From contig CAYJNS010000012.1 of the NCBI GenBank assembly GCA_964371745.1, forward strand, positions 1 to 22,359: 22,359 nt of DNA, given 5' to 3'. Positions 1 through 7,187 of the stretch are shown in pieces; the first letter of the stretch is position 1, and each line of letters begins with the position of its first letter. The translations under genes were made by a program, and so were the position numbers. The notes beneath the pieces are model-generated. The model was given only the letters and a program-made list of their open reading frames with translations, was not told the origin of the DNA and ran no database searches. The stretch comes from CAKOSP01 sp964371745. Its GTDB lineage: Bacteria > Bacillota_I > Bacilli_A > RF39 > UBA660.

Positions 1-553
1 CCTCCATTAATAAATATTCTTCTAAAGTAATACCATTTTCATAAATATAAGTAGCAGCATCTATTCCTACATATCTAAAATGCCAAGATTCATAGTTATA
101 CCCAGTTATATTAGTTTTATTTTCAGGATATCTTAGTATAAAACCATATTTATAAGAGTTATCTATAAGATATTTATAAGTAGTAGAATCTTTAAATGTT
201 TTTCCATAAGGATGCTCTAAAGATAATATATCTAGTGCAAGTCCAGTTTGATGTTCAGAGCATCCTGGAGGTGCTACTAAATTACTTACATCTTCACCTT
301 TATTAAGTTCTTTTATTTCATTAACGACTTCAACTTGCTCTTCGTATGGTCTATACCCAGAAGATATCATTAAATTTATATTTTCTTTTTTAGCATCTTC
401 ATGAAGTTTTATATAGTTATCTAAAACTTCTTTAATAATAAACTGAGGTCCAAAGTAAGGCCAATATAATTCTTTAGGTATTGGAGTAAGATTTTCTGGT
501 ACATAATCTTTACTAAGAAAGTTATTTTTATTAACTAATATTAGACTATTCAT
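1..553 (-). CDS. VanXY-like D,D-peptidase (M15 family), cytoplasmic form, 3' end cut by window edge
   Basis: Zinc D,D-peptidase of the VanY/VanXY (M15) family, which removes D-Ala from D-Ala-D-Ala ends. 184 residues are visible and only a few C-terminal codons should be missing, since the last visible part (LEEYLLME) matches the end of its paralogue. Zinc ligands are visible as SEHQTGLALD (His101, Asp108) and ESWH (His158), with the general base Glu155. It starts directly with MNSLILVNK and has no signal peptide or membrane segment. An in-frame TAA lies just upstream of the ATG, so no longer N-terminus is possible. From memory, the short start and the PGCSEH motif resemble VanXY-type cytoplasmic D,D-dipeptidase/carboxypeptidases rather than anchored VanY. 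Start and upstream stop overlap as TAATG, with GAGG 7 bases upstream, so it is translationally coupled to the anchored paralogue. No ligase or VanH-like gene is visible, so a resistance role is not supported. Confidence 0.85.
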   Translation of the reverse strand, partial: MNSLILVNKNNFLSKDYVPENLTPIPKELYWPYFGPQFIIKEVLDNYIKLHEDAKKENINLMISSGYRPYEEQVEVVNEIKELNKGEDVSNLVAPPGCSEHQTGLALDILSLEHPYGKTFKDSTTYKYLIDNSYKYGFILRYPENKTNITGYNYESWHFRYVGIDAATYIYENGITLEEYLLME

Positions 554-1515
554 TAGTTAGCCTCATAGTAAGCATAATACTCATCAAATGTAATATCATT
601 TTCATAAATATAAGTAGCAGTATCTATTCCAACATATCTATAATGCCAAGATTCATAAGAATATCCAGTAATCTCTGTTCTATCTTCTGGATATCTTAAA
701 ATAAATCCATATTTATGAGCATTATCTATAAGCCAAGTGTAAGATGTTGATTTAGCAAATTCACTTCTTACTGGACTATCTAGTGATAATATATCAATAG
801 ATAGTCCAGTTTGATGCTCTGAGTGTCCAGGTCTTGCTGCAATACCATCAGCGTATTTTTCACCTCTATCAGATGCATAAGAGTTATATACTTCTTCTTG
901 CTCAGTAAATGATCTATAACTAGATGATACCATTAAATAAATTCCTTCATTATTAGCCATATTCCACATATTTAAAAAAGCATTCCAAGTAATTTCATTT
1001 AATTTTTGAGAACCATAAGTTCCCCAAGAATAATCTTGTTTAATAGTAACTAAATTATCAGGCACATAATCCTTATCTAAAGCACTATACTTATTAACAA
1101 GCATTAATTCATTTTTACTTGTATCAGCACTACTTACATTATCATAAAAGTCACTGTCTAATCCAACATTTATATAACTTATAATATAACTTAGTTCTAA
1201 ATAATCATTTTCTTTATAATAATTATAATATTTATCAAAGTTTTTACTTAAATAATATTTTTCATTTAATAAATCAAATATTACTTCATCATACTCACTT
1301 TTTAAAAACTCATCTAATTTTTTATCATCAAAATTATCATTTAATATATTATATTCATCTATTGTATAACCAGCATTTAAAAATTTAAATTCATAAGTCT
1401 GCTCATACTTATAATTTTGATAAGTATTAAATCCCCATATTCCTAAGATCATAATTAGTATAAATACAGCTAAAGTTATCTTAAATTTTTTCTTAAGTTT
1501 AATCTTCTTTTTCAT
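553..1515 (-). CDS. VanY-like membrane-anchored D-Ala-D-Ala carboxypeptidase (M15)
   Basis: 320-residue zinc D,D-carboxypeptidase that would trim pentapeptide stems of peptidoglycan outside the cell. Residues 1-11 are Lys-rich and 12-30 form one membrane helix (signal anchor). Residues about 35-140 are an acidic, Tyr/Asn-rich stalk, and the M15 domain fills the rest. Motifs: SEHQTGLSID at 232-241 (His, Asp zinc ligands) and ESWH at 288-291 (catalytic Glu, third zinc His). The start at 1515 (MKKKIKL) is preferred over an in-frame ATG 17 codons upstream because AGGTGAT lies just before it and the N-terminus then begins with the positive charges of a signal anchor. The promoter at 1532-1560 would start transcription close to this ribosome site. 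It is the first gene of a two-gene unit with a soluble paralogue. Catalytic-domain identity to that paralogue is high (for example YGFILRYPE is shared). Confidence 0.88.
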   Translation of the reverse strand: MKKKIKLKKKFKITLAVFILIMILGIWGFNTYQNYKYEQTYEFKFLNAGYTIDEYNILNDNFDDKKLDEFLKSEYDEVIFDLLNEKYYLSKNFDKYYNYYKENDYLELSYIISYINVGLDSDFYDNVSSADTSKNELMLVNKYSALDKDYVPDNLVTIKQDYSWGTYGSQKLNEITWNAFLNMWNMANNEGIYLMVSSSYRSFTEQEEVYNSYASDRGEKYADGIAARPGHSEHQTGLSIDILSLDSPVRSEFAKSTSYTWLIDNAHKYGFILRYPEDRTEITGYSYESWHYRYVGIDTATYIYENDITFDEYYAYYEAN

Positions 1516-1531
1516 ACTATCACCTAAAAAG

Positions 1532-1560
1532 ATTATAACATTAATAAAAACCTTTGACAA
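1532..1560 (-). promoter_or_regulatory. Promoter of the VanY-like gene
   Basis: On the minus strand TTGTCA (1560-1555), a 17-base spacer and TATAAT (1537-1532), with TG one base before the -10 (extended -10). The predicted transcript start is near 1525, almost on the ribosome binding site. Its -35 occupies the same bases as the -35 of the + strand promoter. Confidence 0.7.
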
Positions 1561-1582
1561 ATACAAATTTTTATTATAAAAT
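1554..1582 (+). promoter_or_regulatory. Promoter of the 1604-3481 pair
   Basis: TTGACA (1554-1559), a 17-base spacer and TAAAAT (1577-1582), followed by AAGGTAGG before the ATG at 1604. The perfect -35 overlaps the divergent promoter's -35. Confidence 0.7.
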
Positions 1583-1603
1583 TTTATTAAGGTAGGTATA
1601 GAT

Positions 1604-1960
1604 ATGAAGAATGATGAAATACTTAAATACTGTGAAAACTTTTATGAAATAATTAATTTTGAACCAATGGAAGATGATTTAATAACTCCAAAAATGATTA
1701 AACTTTATCGTGAATATATCTTTAAACCACTAGAGTTAACTGATGAAAGAATAATGGATATAAAAAATTTAGACAAAGCAATGAAAAAATATATAAATGA
1801 TTATATATTTAGAAAAGATATGCAAAAGCATGTTAAAAATATAAAAATATCTCGTGATGTAAAAGACGTCATTAAACTTGTGATAGATAAAATAATTGAC
1901 TTTTTTGTTAATTATACAGAATATACAACTAGAATTGTATATATATCAAGGTGGATTTAA
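1604..1960 (+). CDS. Small unknown cytoplasmic protein upstream of a surface protein
   Basis: 118 residues, not recognised. No signal peptide or membrane helix is visible. It is rich in Lys, Asp, Ile and Tyr and looks mostly alpha-helical, with an amphipathic stretch at about 85-105 (repeated VIKLVI/IIDFF type). The start is supported by an AAGG/AGG ribosome site a few bases upstream and by the promoter at 1554-1582. Its TAA is immediately followed by the ATG of the surface protein, whose ribosome site (AAGGTGGA) lies inside this gene, so the two are co-transcribed and probably translationally coupled. That placement suggests a role linked to the surface protein (expression, export or diversification), but nothing in the residues proves one. 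I looked for resemblance to DGR accessory Avd proteins because of size and position and found no convincing motif. Confidence 0.75.
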   Translation: MKNDEILKYCENFYEIINFEPMEDDLITPKMIKLYREYIFKPLELTDERIMDIKNLDKAMKKYINDYIFRKDMQKHVKNIKISRDVKDVIKLVIDKIIDFFVNYTEYTTRIVYISRWI

Positions 1961-3481
1961 ATGGAAGAACAAAACTTAACAAACTTTAAGAAAAAACAAA
2001 CAATAAAACTAACGGTGTTAGTTTTATCTTTAGTTGCAATAATAGCAAGTGTTTCTTATGCATTTTTTGCGGCGGGAATAGGTGGATTAGCATCAACTGA
2101 TATAGATGCAACTAGTGAAGTATCAGAAAACTCTTCATTTATACCAGGTGAACCTATTAATATACATGCAACGCTTGCTAACTTTGGTGAAAATATGGGG
2201 TCACTTTCAGGTGAAACAACATCATCAGCAAAGTTAATTGCGTCTTCTTCAGTAGGTAGTGCATCACTTGATTATCAAGTATACTTTAAAATAGATACAA
2301 ATGATTTTGAATATACAGTAGACTCTAACACTCCAGAGATGATTATAACAGTTACGGATCCAGAGGGAAATGAACTAACTGCAATAGATGGTCTAACACC
2401 TGTAACAGTAACAGATGCATTAACAAGTGAAACAATAAGTGGATTTGATGTAACAACATTTACAGGCTTAATAAAAATAGCAGAAGATTATAATATATCA
2501 ACAACATCAAGTACAGATGGTACACAACAAGATTGGAAAGTAAAACTTACTTTTGTAAACTTAGATACATTACAAACAGCAAATGAAGGTAAAACTTTTA
2601 GTGGGCAGTTATTACTTCAAACAGAAAAGTTATATTCAAATGGAGCAGAATATATAATAGGTGCTTTATATGATGGTACAGAAGGAAATAATGGGATATA
2701 TTATACAAATAATGCAGAGTATAGATATACTGGAGCAAATCCAAATAACTATGTGACATTTAATGATGAGTTATGGAGAATAATCGGAGTATTTGATGAG
2801 AATTCTCATGGGCAAACAGAAGAAAAATTAATAAAAATAATAAAATCGGATTATATAGATAAAAATGGAAATGGTACATTTGAAATTGGTAATAACGGGG
2901 CAGATACATATGTATATGATAGTGGAAATGATAATTCATGGGCAAGTACAGATGGAAGTGTAGCAGATTTAAATGAAGAGTTAAATGGGAATTATTATAA
3001 TAATATATTAAATGCTGATGCAAAAGCAATGCTAAAAAAGGTAATGTGGTATTTAGGTGGAAGTAATACAAGCGCTAGCGCACCAGCATCAGTAATGTAT
3101 GGATATGAAAGAGGAAGTTTAGTAAGTAGTGGAACAAGTGAGACGTATAAAGCAAATATAGGATTAATGTATGTAAGTGATTATGGATATGCAGCATCAC
3201 CAAGTGGATGGAGTACAAATTTATCAGGTTATAGTTTAACTGCAATAAAAGAAACAAATTGGTTGGTGCATGATGATTTGGTATCGCAAAGCGGAAGGGA
3301 GTGGACAATTACTGCTCCATCTTTTACCAATAGTTCGGTTGCTGTCGTATACTATAGCGGCGACGCGCACACCTACAGCGCGAACAGCGGCTATGTGGCC
3401 AGACCATCTCTTTATCTAAACTCTTCTGTTGAAATAACAGGTGGAACGGGCAGTGAAGCTGATCCGTTCACGTTAAGATAG
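1961..3481 (+). CDS. Secreted surface protein with SipW/TasA-type signal and C-terminal variable-looking domain
   Basis: 506 residues. Residues about 11-36 form a hydrophobic export signal ending in SYAFFAAG, resembling the SipW-dependent signals of TasA/camelysin-type proteins. Residues about 40-220 are a Thr/Ser/Val-rich, probably beta domain shared with the paralogue at 14122 (for example GFDVTT, GLIKIAE, DWKVKLTF). Residues about 222-285 are an almost invariant module (YSNGAEYIIGALYDG, NDELWRIIGVFDEN). The rest resembles DUF6273-like domains common in gut Bacillota (YLGG, NIGLMYVSDYGYAA, EWTI, ARPSLYLNS, GTGSEADPF). Codons 462-480 (nt 3344-3400) are GC-rich with 13 of 19 ending in C, unlike the rest of the gene. 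The ARP-S-LYL end resembles the C-terminus of DGR-diversified C-type-lectin-like proteins. Function is probably adhesion or ligand binding at the cell surface; this is inference. Adjacent (0 bp) to the small upstream gene. Confidence 0.85.
   Translation: MEEQNLTNFKKKQTIKLTVLVLSLVAIIASVSYAFFAAGIGGLASTDIDATSEVSENSSFIPGEPINIHATLANFGENMGSLSGETTSSAKLIASSSVGSASLDYQVYFKIDTNDFEYTVDSNTPEMIITVTDPEGNELTAIDGLTPVTVTDALTSETISGFDVTTFTGLIKIAEDYNISTTSSTDGTQQDWKVKLTFVNLDTLQTANEGKTFSGQLLLQTEKLYSNGAEYIIGALYDGTEGNNGIYYTNNAEYRYTGANPNNYVTFNDELWRIIGVFDENSHGQTEEKLIKIIKSDYIDKNGNGTFEIGNNGADTYVYDSGNDNSWASTDGSVADLNEELNGNYYNNILNADAKAMLKKVMWYLGGSNTSASAPASVMYGYERGSLVSSGTSETYKANIGLMYVSDYGYAASPSGWSTNLSGYSLTAIKETNWLVHDDLVSQSGREWTITAPSFTNSSVAVVYYSGDAHTYSANSGYVARPSLYLNSSVEITGGTGSEADPFTLR
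2627..2812 (+). repeat. Direct repeat, copy 1 (surface-protein constant module)
   Basis: Matches 14767-14952 in the same orientation at about 90% identity over 186 bases, including a perfect 53-base stretch (2627-2679 equals 14767-14819). It encodes the YSNGAEYIIGALYDG to DELWRIIGVFDENSHG module. Confidence 0.9.
3344..3400 (+). other. Candidate DGR variable region (NNC codon run)
   Basis: 57 bases, about 61% GC by hand count, within a gene of roughly 30-35% GC. Thirteen of nineteen codons end in C, and these encode nine different residues (V, Y, S, G, D, H, T, N, A). A template of AAC codons randomised at A gives exactly this NNC pattern. The segment lies at the C-terminus just before ARPSLYL, where variable regions of C-type-lectin-fold DGR targets lie. 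No template repeat or reverse transcriptase is in the window. The alternative is a short imported GC-rich segment. Confidence 0.6.
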
Positions 3482-3490
3482 GGATTAGGT

Positions 3491-3538
3491 AAAAACTTGC
3501 CCCATAAGCTTACTTTAGTAAGGTTTGTGGCAGTTTTT
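3491..3538 (+). terminator. Hairpin just after the surface-protein stop
   Basis: Nested inverted repeat: AAAAACT (3491-3497) with AGTTTTT (3532-3538), GCC (3499-3501) with GGC (3529-3531), and an inner CTTAC-TTTA-GTAAG (3509-3522). It ends in a short T run, so it can act as an intrinsic terminator. Its place 9 bases after the stop also fits the hairpins found downstream of DGR variable regions. Confidence 0.6.
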
Positions 3539-3587
3539 CATTTTATATATGGTTTCGACATTTAATATAAAATATTAGTCTACCAAT

Positions 3588-3620
3588 AAAATATACTTAC
3601 TTGAAAAAGTATATTTTTTT
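3588..3620 (+). terminator. Intrinsic terminator, 11-bp AT stem
   Basis: AAAATATACTT (3588-3598) pairs perfectly with AAGTATATTTT (3607-3617), followed by a T run to 3620. The loop holds the -35 of the next promoter, so terminator and promoter are interlocked. Confidence 0.7.
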
Positions 3621-3630
3621 GTGGTATAAT
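3601..3630 (+). promoter_or_regulatory. Promoter of the 3648-7026 operon
   Basis: TTGAAA (3601-3606), an 18-base spacer and TATAAT (3625-3630) with an extended -10 TGG just before it. The start codon lies only 18 bases beyond the -10. Confidence 0.7.
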
Positions 3631-3647
3631 TGTTTATAGGTGATATT

Positions 3648-4157
3648 GTGAAAAAGATAAAAGAACTTTGGAAGAATAATAAGATAGTTATAGTACTTGT
3701 TAGTATATTAATTATTTGTTTTATAGCTATTACTGTAGTTGCTGCAACATACTTTTTTGGAGGATATGATTCTGTATATGGAGATAGACTTGAAGGTATT
3801 GAAGATTACGAAATAACTGATGAAATAAAAGATGAGTTTTTAAACTTTTTTAAAGATAATGAAACAGTAAGTGATGTAACATTTACTGATAAAGGTAAAG
3901 TAATATATGTTCATGTATACTTTGAAAAGGATGTAATAAAGGATGATGCTAAGGCTTTAGTAGTAACTTCTCTTGATAGTTTAGATGAAAAGATAAAAGA
4001 GTTTTATGATTTAAACTTTATAATTGAGTGTCCAGAAAGTGAAAATAGTGATGGATATATAAGTATTGGTGCTAAAAATGTTATATCACCAAATGTAGTT
4101 TGGACTAATGATACAGTTAAAGAAGATGAGACAGCTAGTGATGAAGAAGGTGAGTAA
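3648..4157 (+). CDS. Unknown membrane-anchored protein
   Basis: 169 residues, not recognised. One membrane helix spans about residues 7-31 (IVIVLVSILIICFIAITVV core) after a Lys-rich N-terminus, followed by an acidic outside domain of about 120 residues and an Asp/Glu-rich tail. The GTG start at 3648 is chosen because AGGTGAT lies four bases upstream. An earlier in-frame TTG sits on the -10 element and would leave no leader. The stop is directly followed by the ATG of the GGDEF-type sensor, so the two are one transcription unit and may act together, for example as an accessory of the sensor's outside domain (inference). No catalytic motif is visible. Confidence 0.75.
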   Translation: MKKIKELWKNNKIVIVLVSILIICFIAITVVAATYFFGGYDSVYGDRLEGIEDYEITDEIKDEFLNFFKDNETVSDVTFTDKGKVIYVHVYFEKDVIKDDAKALVVTSLDSLDEKIKEFYDLNFIIECPESENSDGYISIGAKNVISPNVVWTNDTVKEDETASDEEGE

Positions 4158-6182
4158 ATGAAAAGTTTTTTTAAAAAATATTTTAAGTTAATAATTATAT
4201 TTTTAATTCTTTTAGTTATTGGAAGTATAGGTGCTGTTATATTCTTTTTCTTTATGAATGAAAACTCTTTAACAGTTGAAGAGAGAAACTGGATAGATGA
4301 AAGTGATGGCGCAGTACTTAATATCAATGTAGTTGATAATGTAAATATACTTGGTAAAGATGGTGAAGGTGTATTCTATGATTTGTTAGATGATTTTTCT
4401 ACAGAGTTTAATTTAGAAATTAATCCAATAACTTTTGATAAAGGTGAAAATGTAAGTGGTACATCATTAATTACTAAAAATATATTAGGTGAAAATGATT
4501 TAGTTGTCTATGAAGATCATTATGTATTAATAGGAAAAAGCGGTGAAGTTATTAATGAATACCGTGATATGGAAAATAAAACTATTGGTGTTATTGCTAG
4601 TGATAAAGGATATATTAGTGATAACGTGCCAGTAGATAATATAGTATATACTGAGTATCCAAGTTCTACTGAACTATTTACTGCATATGGTACTGAAGTA
4701 AGTTACATGATACTTCCTTTAAATGAATACTTAGATAGTATACTTAAAAATAATTATGATATTTTATATCATTTAAGTGATGTAAATTATTATTATGTAA
4801 TTGAAAGTGAAGATATATTAGGTGATGTATTAAGTAAGTATTATAATGATACTTGGGAAGAGTCTATGTACTCTTCATATAAAGAAAATGAATTTAATGT
4901 ATTTGTAAATGCTCTTAATATAAGTGAGTCTCAAATAGCGTCTTTAAATGGTGAAATATATAAATATGGTTTTGTTGAAAATTCTCCATATGAAAAAATA
5001 GCCGCTGGAGATTTTGGTGGTATTTCAGCTGTTTTATTAAGTGAATTTAGTGATTTTTCTAAAGTAGAATTTAATTTTACTAAATATGATAATTATGAAA
5101 GATTAATAAGTAGTATTGAAAATAATGAAATAGATCTATATTTTAATGATTATAATTATAATAGTACTGCTTTAGAAACAGAATCAGGTTTTGAACTTGA
5201 ATATGCAATAGTTGCAGAAAAAGAAAATGATATAGTAATTAAATCAATAAATTCACTGCAGTATAAAACTGTATATGTAGAGGCTAATAGTAAGCTTTAT
5301 GATTTTGTAAGTAAAATAAGTAATGTCAATGTTAAAACTTATAATGATGATAAAGAACTATTTGATTTAAATAATGAAAATGTTTTAATATTAATGGATT
5401 TAAATACATTTGATTATTATAAAAATAATAAATTAGATAATTATAGTTTAAGATATGAAAATTATTCTGATCTTTTAATTAATTATTCAGTAACTAGTAA
5501 TGATACTTTATATAGGCTACTAGATAAATATATTGATACTAATGATTTAGAACGTTTAACATATCGTGGTATTAATAATCATGATGAAGTTGTAAAGTCT
5601 GGTAATTTAATAGGTATGCTTGCTAGATATACCATTATATTAGTTATTATAATAATAGTAATTGTTATTGTATTAGTTAAAAAGACTAAGAAGATACAAA
5701 TAGCTAAAAAAATTAAAAAAGATGATAAGATGAAGTTTATTGATCAGTTAACATCACTTAAAAATAGAAATTATTTAAATGAATGTACTGAAAAATGGGA
5801 TAATAATACTATTTATCCACAAGCTATAATATTAGTTGATTTAAATGATATTCAAAAATTAAATGATCAATTTGGTTATAATGAGGGTGATAATCAAATT
5901 AAAGCTTTTGCTAATGTTTTAATAAAATTACAACTTGATAATAGTGAGATTATGAGAACTGATGGTAATGAGTTTGTAATATACTTAATTGGTTATAGCC
6001 AAAAACAAGTTACTAATTATATACATAAACTTAGTAAAGAGGCAGCTAAACTTCCTCATGATAATGGTGCTAAGTTTGGATATAGTATGATACTAGATAA
6101 CTTAAAAACTATTGAAGATTGTCTAAATGAAGCAGCTATTGATATGAAGGATAAAAAGAAAAATGACAAAGATAAAGATTAG
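4158..6182 (+). CDS. Membrane sensor: solute-binding-like domains plus degenerate GGDEF domain
   Basis: 674 residues. Membrane helix at about 11-32, a large outside region (about 40-485), a second helix at about 492-512, then a cytoplasmic GGDEF-family domain (about 530-660). The outside region reads as two consecutive substrate-binding-protein-like units (IGVIASDKGYI, AYGTEVSYMILP, VVAEKENDIVIK-like stretches), the arrangement of ligand-sensing cyclases. In the GGDEF domain the first metal-site segment VDLNDIQKLND is intact (Asp561), but the signature is DGNEF (602-606) instead of GGDEF/GGEEF: Gly1 is Asp and the metal-binding Asp3 is Asn. Diguanylate cyclase activity is therefore doubtful, and a nucleotide-binding or regulatory role is as likely. 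No EAL domain or c-di-GMP receptor is visible nearby. It starts immediately after the upstream stop (GAAGGTGAG ribosome site) and overlaps the next gene by 20 bases. Confidence 0.85.
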   Translation: MKSFFKKYFKLIIIFLILLVIGSIGAVIFFFFMNENSLTVEERNWIDESDGAVLNINVVDNVNILGKDGEGVFYDLLDDFSTEFNLEINPITFDKGENVSGTSLITKNILGENDLVVYEDHYVLIGKSGEVINEYRDMENKTIGVIASDKGYISDNVPVDNIVYTEYPSSTELFTAYGTEVSYMILPLNEYLDSILKNNYDILYHLSDVNYYYVIESEDILGDVLSKYYNDTWEESMYSSYKENEFNVFVNALNISESQIASLNGEIYKYGFVENSPYEKIAAGDFGGISAVLLSEFSDFSKVEFNFTKYDNYERLISSIENNEIDLYFNDYNYNSTALETESGFELEYAIVAEKENDIVIKSINSLQYKTVYVEANSKLYDFVSKISNVNVKTYNDDKELFDLNNENVLILMDLNTFDYYKNNKLDNYSLRYENYSDLLINYSVTSNDTLYRLLDKYIDTNDLERLTYRGINNHDEVVKSGNLIGMLARYTIILVIIIIVIVIVLVKKTKKIQIAKKIKKDDKMKFIDQLTSLKNRNYLNECTEKWDNNTIYPQAIILVDLNDIQKLNDQFGYNEGDNQIKAFANVLIKLQLDNSEIMRTDGNEFVIYLIGYSQKQVTNYIHKLSKEAAKLPHDNGAKFGYSMILDNLKTIEDCLNEAAIDMKDKKKNDKDKD

Positions 6183-7026
6183 AACTAGAATAAAAAAGTT
6201 TTTAAAAAAATTTAAGCAAATAATAACAATGCCTGAGATGGTTATACTTCCCGGGCAACTTGCTTATTTTTTTGTTTTAGCAATAGTTCCAACTATTACT
6301 CTTGTAACTATGCTTGCTGCATCCCTTAATTTATCAACAGATATTATTCATAATTTTTTATCTTCAGCCTTTTCAAATGATATAGCATCCCTTCTATTAT
6401 CAAGTAGTGGAGAAGGATTAAATGGAGTACCTGTTTTAATAGTTGTAATAATAGCTTATTTTATAGCGTCTAATGGTACATCTAGTATAATAGTAACTTC
6501 TAATACTATTTATGGTATAGAAAATAAAGGTTATTTTAAAACTAAATTAAAATCATTTGTTATGATTTTAATATTGTTATTTCTATTTATCATCCTTTTA
6601 GTAATTCCTATGTTTGGTGATTCAATTATAGACTTAGTTAGATATGTTAATTTAAATGATAATGTAACTCATCAAATAATAGCTATTATAAGGCTTTTAC
6701 AAGGGCCGATTCTATGGTGTATCTTATTTTTATTTATTAAACTTTTATATACTATGGCTCCAGATAAAAAAATAGATAGTTCTTATGTAAATTTTGGTGC
6801 AATATTTACAACTACTTGCTGGATAATAGTTACATCAGTATACTCAGTATATTTAAATAATTTTGCTGATTATAGTGTTTTATACGGTAATTTAGCAAAT
6901 CTTGTTATTTTAATGTTATGGTTTTATTTTCTGGCATATATATTTACAGTTGGAATGGCACTAAATTACCATAAAGAGGAAGAAGAAATGACTAGAAAAT
7001 TAGAATTAAATATAGAAAACAATTAA
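6163..7026 (+). CDS. YihY/UPF0761 family inner-membrane protein
   Basis: 287 residues with a basic N-terminal tail and about six membrane helices. The family hallmark is visible near the start (MPEMVILPGQLAYFFVLAIVPT), followed by helices around 80-100, 127-150, 165-195, 210-230 and 240-265, and an acidic cytoplasmic C-terminus. YihY/BrkB-type proteins were once called RNase BN, which is now considered wrong; their transport or envelope role is not settled. The ATG lies inside the last codons of the sensor gene with an AAGGAT ribosome site upstream, so translation is coupled. Last gene of the operon; a terminator follows 8 bases after the stop. Confidence 0.9.
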   Translation: MTKIKIRTRIKKFLKKFKQIITMPEMVILPGQLAYFFVLAIVPTITLVTMLAASLNLSTDIIHNFLSSAFSNDIASLLLSSSGEGLNGVPVLIVVIIAYFIASNGTSSIIVTSNTIYGIENKGYFKTKLKSFVMILILLFLFIILLVIPMFGDSIIDLVRYVNLNDNVTHQIIAIIRLLQGPILWCILFLFIKLLYTMAPDKKIDSSYVNFGAIFTTTCWIIVTSVYSVYLNNFADYSVLYGNLANLVILMLWFYFLAYIFTVGMALNYHKEEEEMTRKLELNIENN

Positions 7027-7033
7027 TACTATT

Positions 7034-7070
7034 ACTAGTACACGGGTATTACTTAGTACTAGTTTTTTTT
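7034..7070 (+). terminator. Intrinsic terminator of the 3648-7026 operon
   Basis: Perfect 8-bp stem ACTAGTAC (7034-7041) with GTACTAGT (7056-7063) followed by eight T. Confidence 0.85.
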
Positions 7071-7120
7071 CAAATAAGATTTAAAAGATGTTTTTTAATA
7101 TTATTTGAAAGTAATATGCC

Positions 7121-7150
7121 ATAAAAGAAGTAGGTGCCTACTTCTTTTAT
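7121..7150. repeat. Perfect 14-bp inverted repeat, possible operator or second terminator
   Basis: 7121-7134 is the exact reverse complement of 7137-7150 with only TG between. The right arm covers where the -35 of the downstream promoter should be (7142-7147), which suits a repressor site. As RNA it would be a strong hairpin whose descending arm is T-rich. No other gene in the window carries this motif. Confidence 0.6.
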
Positions 7151-7161
7151 ATTGGAATATG

Positions 7162-7170
7162 TGTTATAAT
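7162..7170 (+). promoter_or_regulatory. Extended -10 promoter of the ltaS-like/asnB unit
   Basis: TGTTATAAT at 7162-7170. No good -35 is found because that position lies in the inverted repeat. The ATG follows 17 bases later. Confidence 0.55.
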
Positions 7171-7187
7171 TGTTAAGTGATGTAAGT

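Noticed and set aside
1..1515. Vancomycin resistance cluster
   Set aside because: Only the peptidases are visible; no ligase, VanH/VanT or two-component system is in the window.
1604..1960. Possible DGR accessory (Avd) protein
   Set aside because: Size and position fit, but the sequence is not notably basic and shows no Avd-like motif I can recognise.
2760..3308. Minus-strand open frames inside the first surface gene, and similar ones at 8557-8829, 14693-15109 and 21799-21999
   Set aside because: Low-complexity His/Leu/Tyr-rich readings of the opposite strand of clear genes, without ribosome sites.
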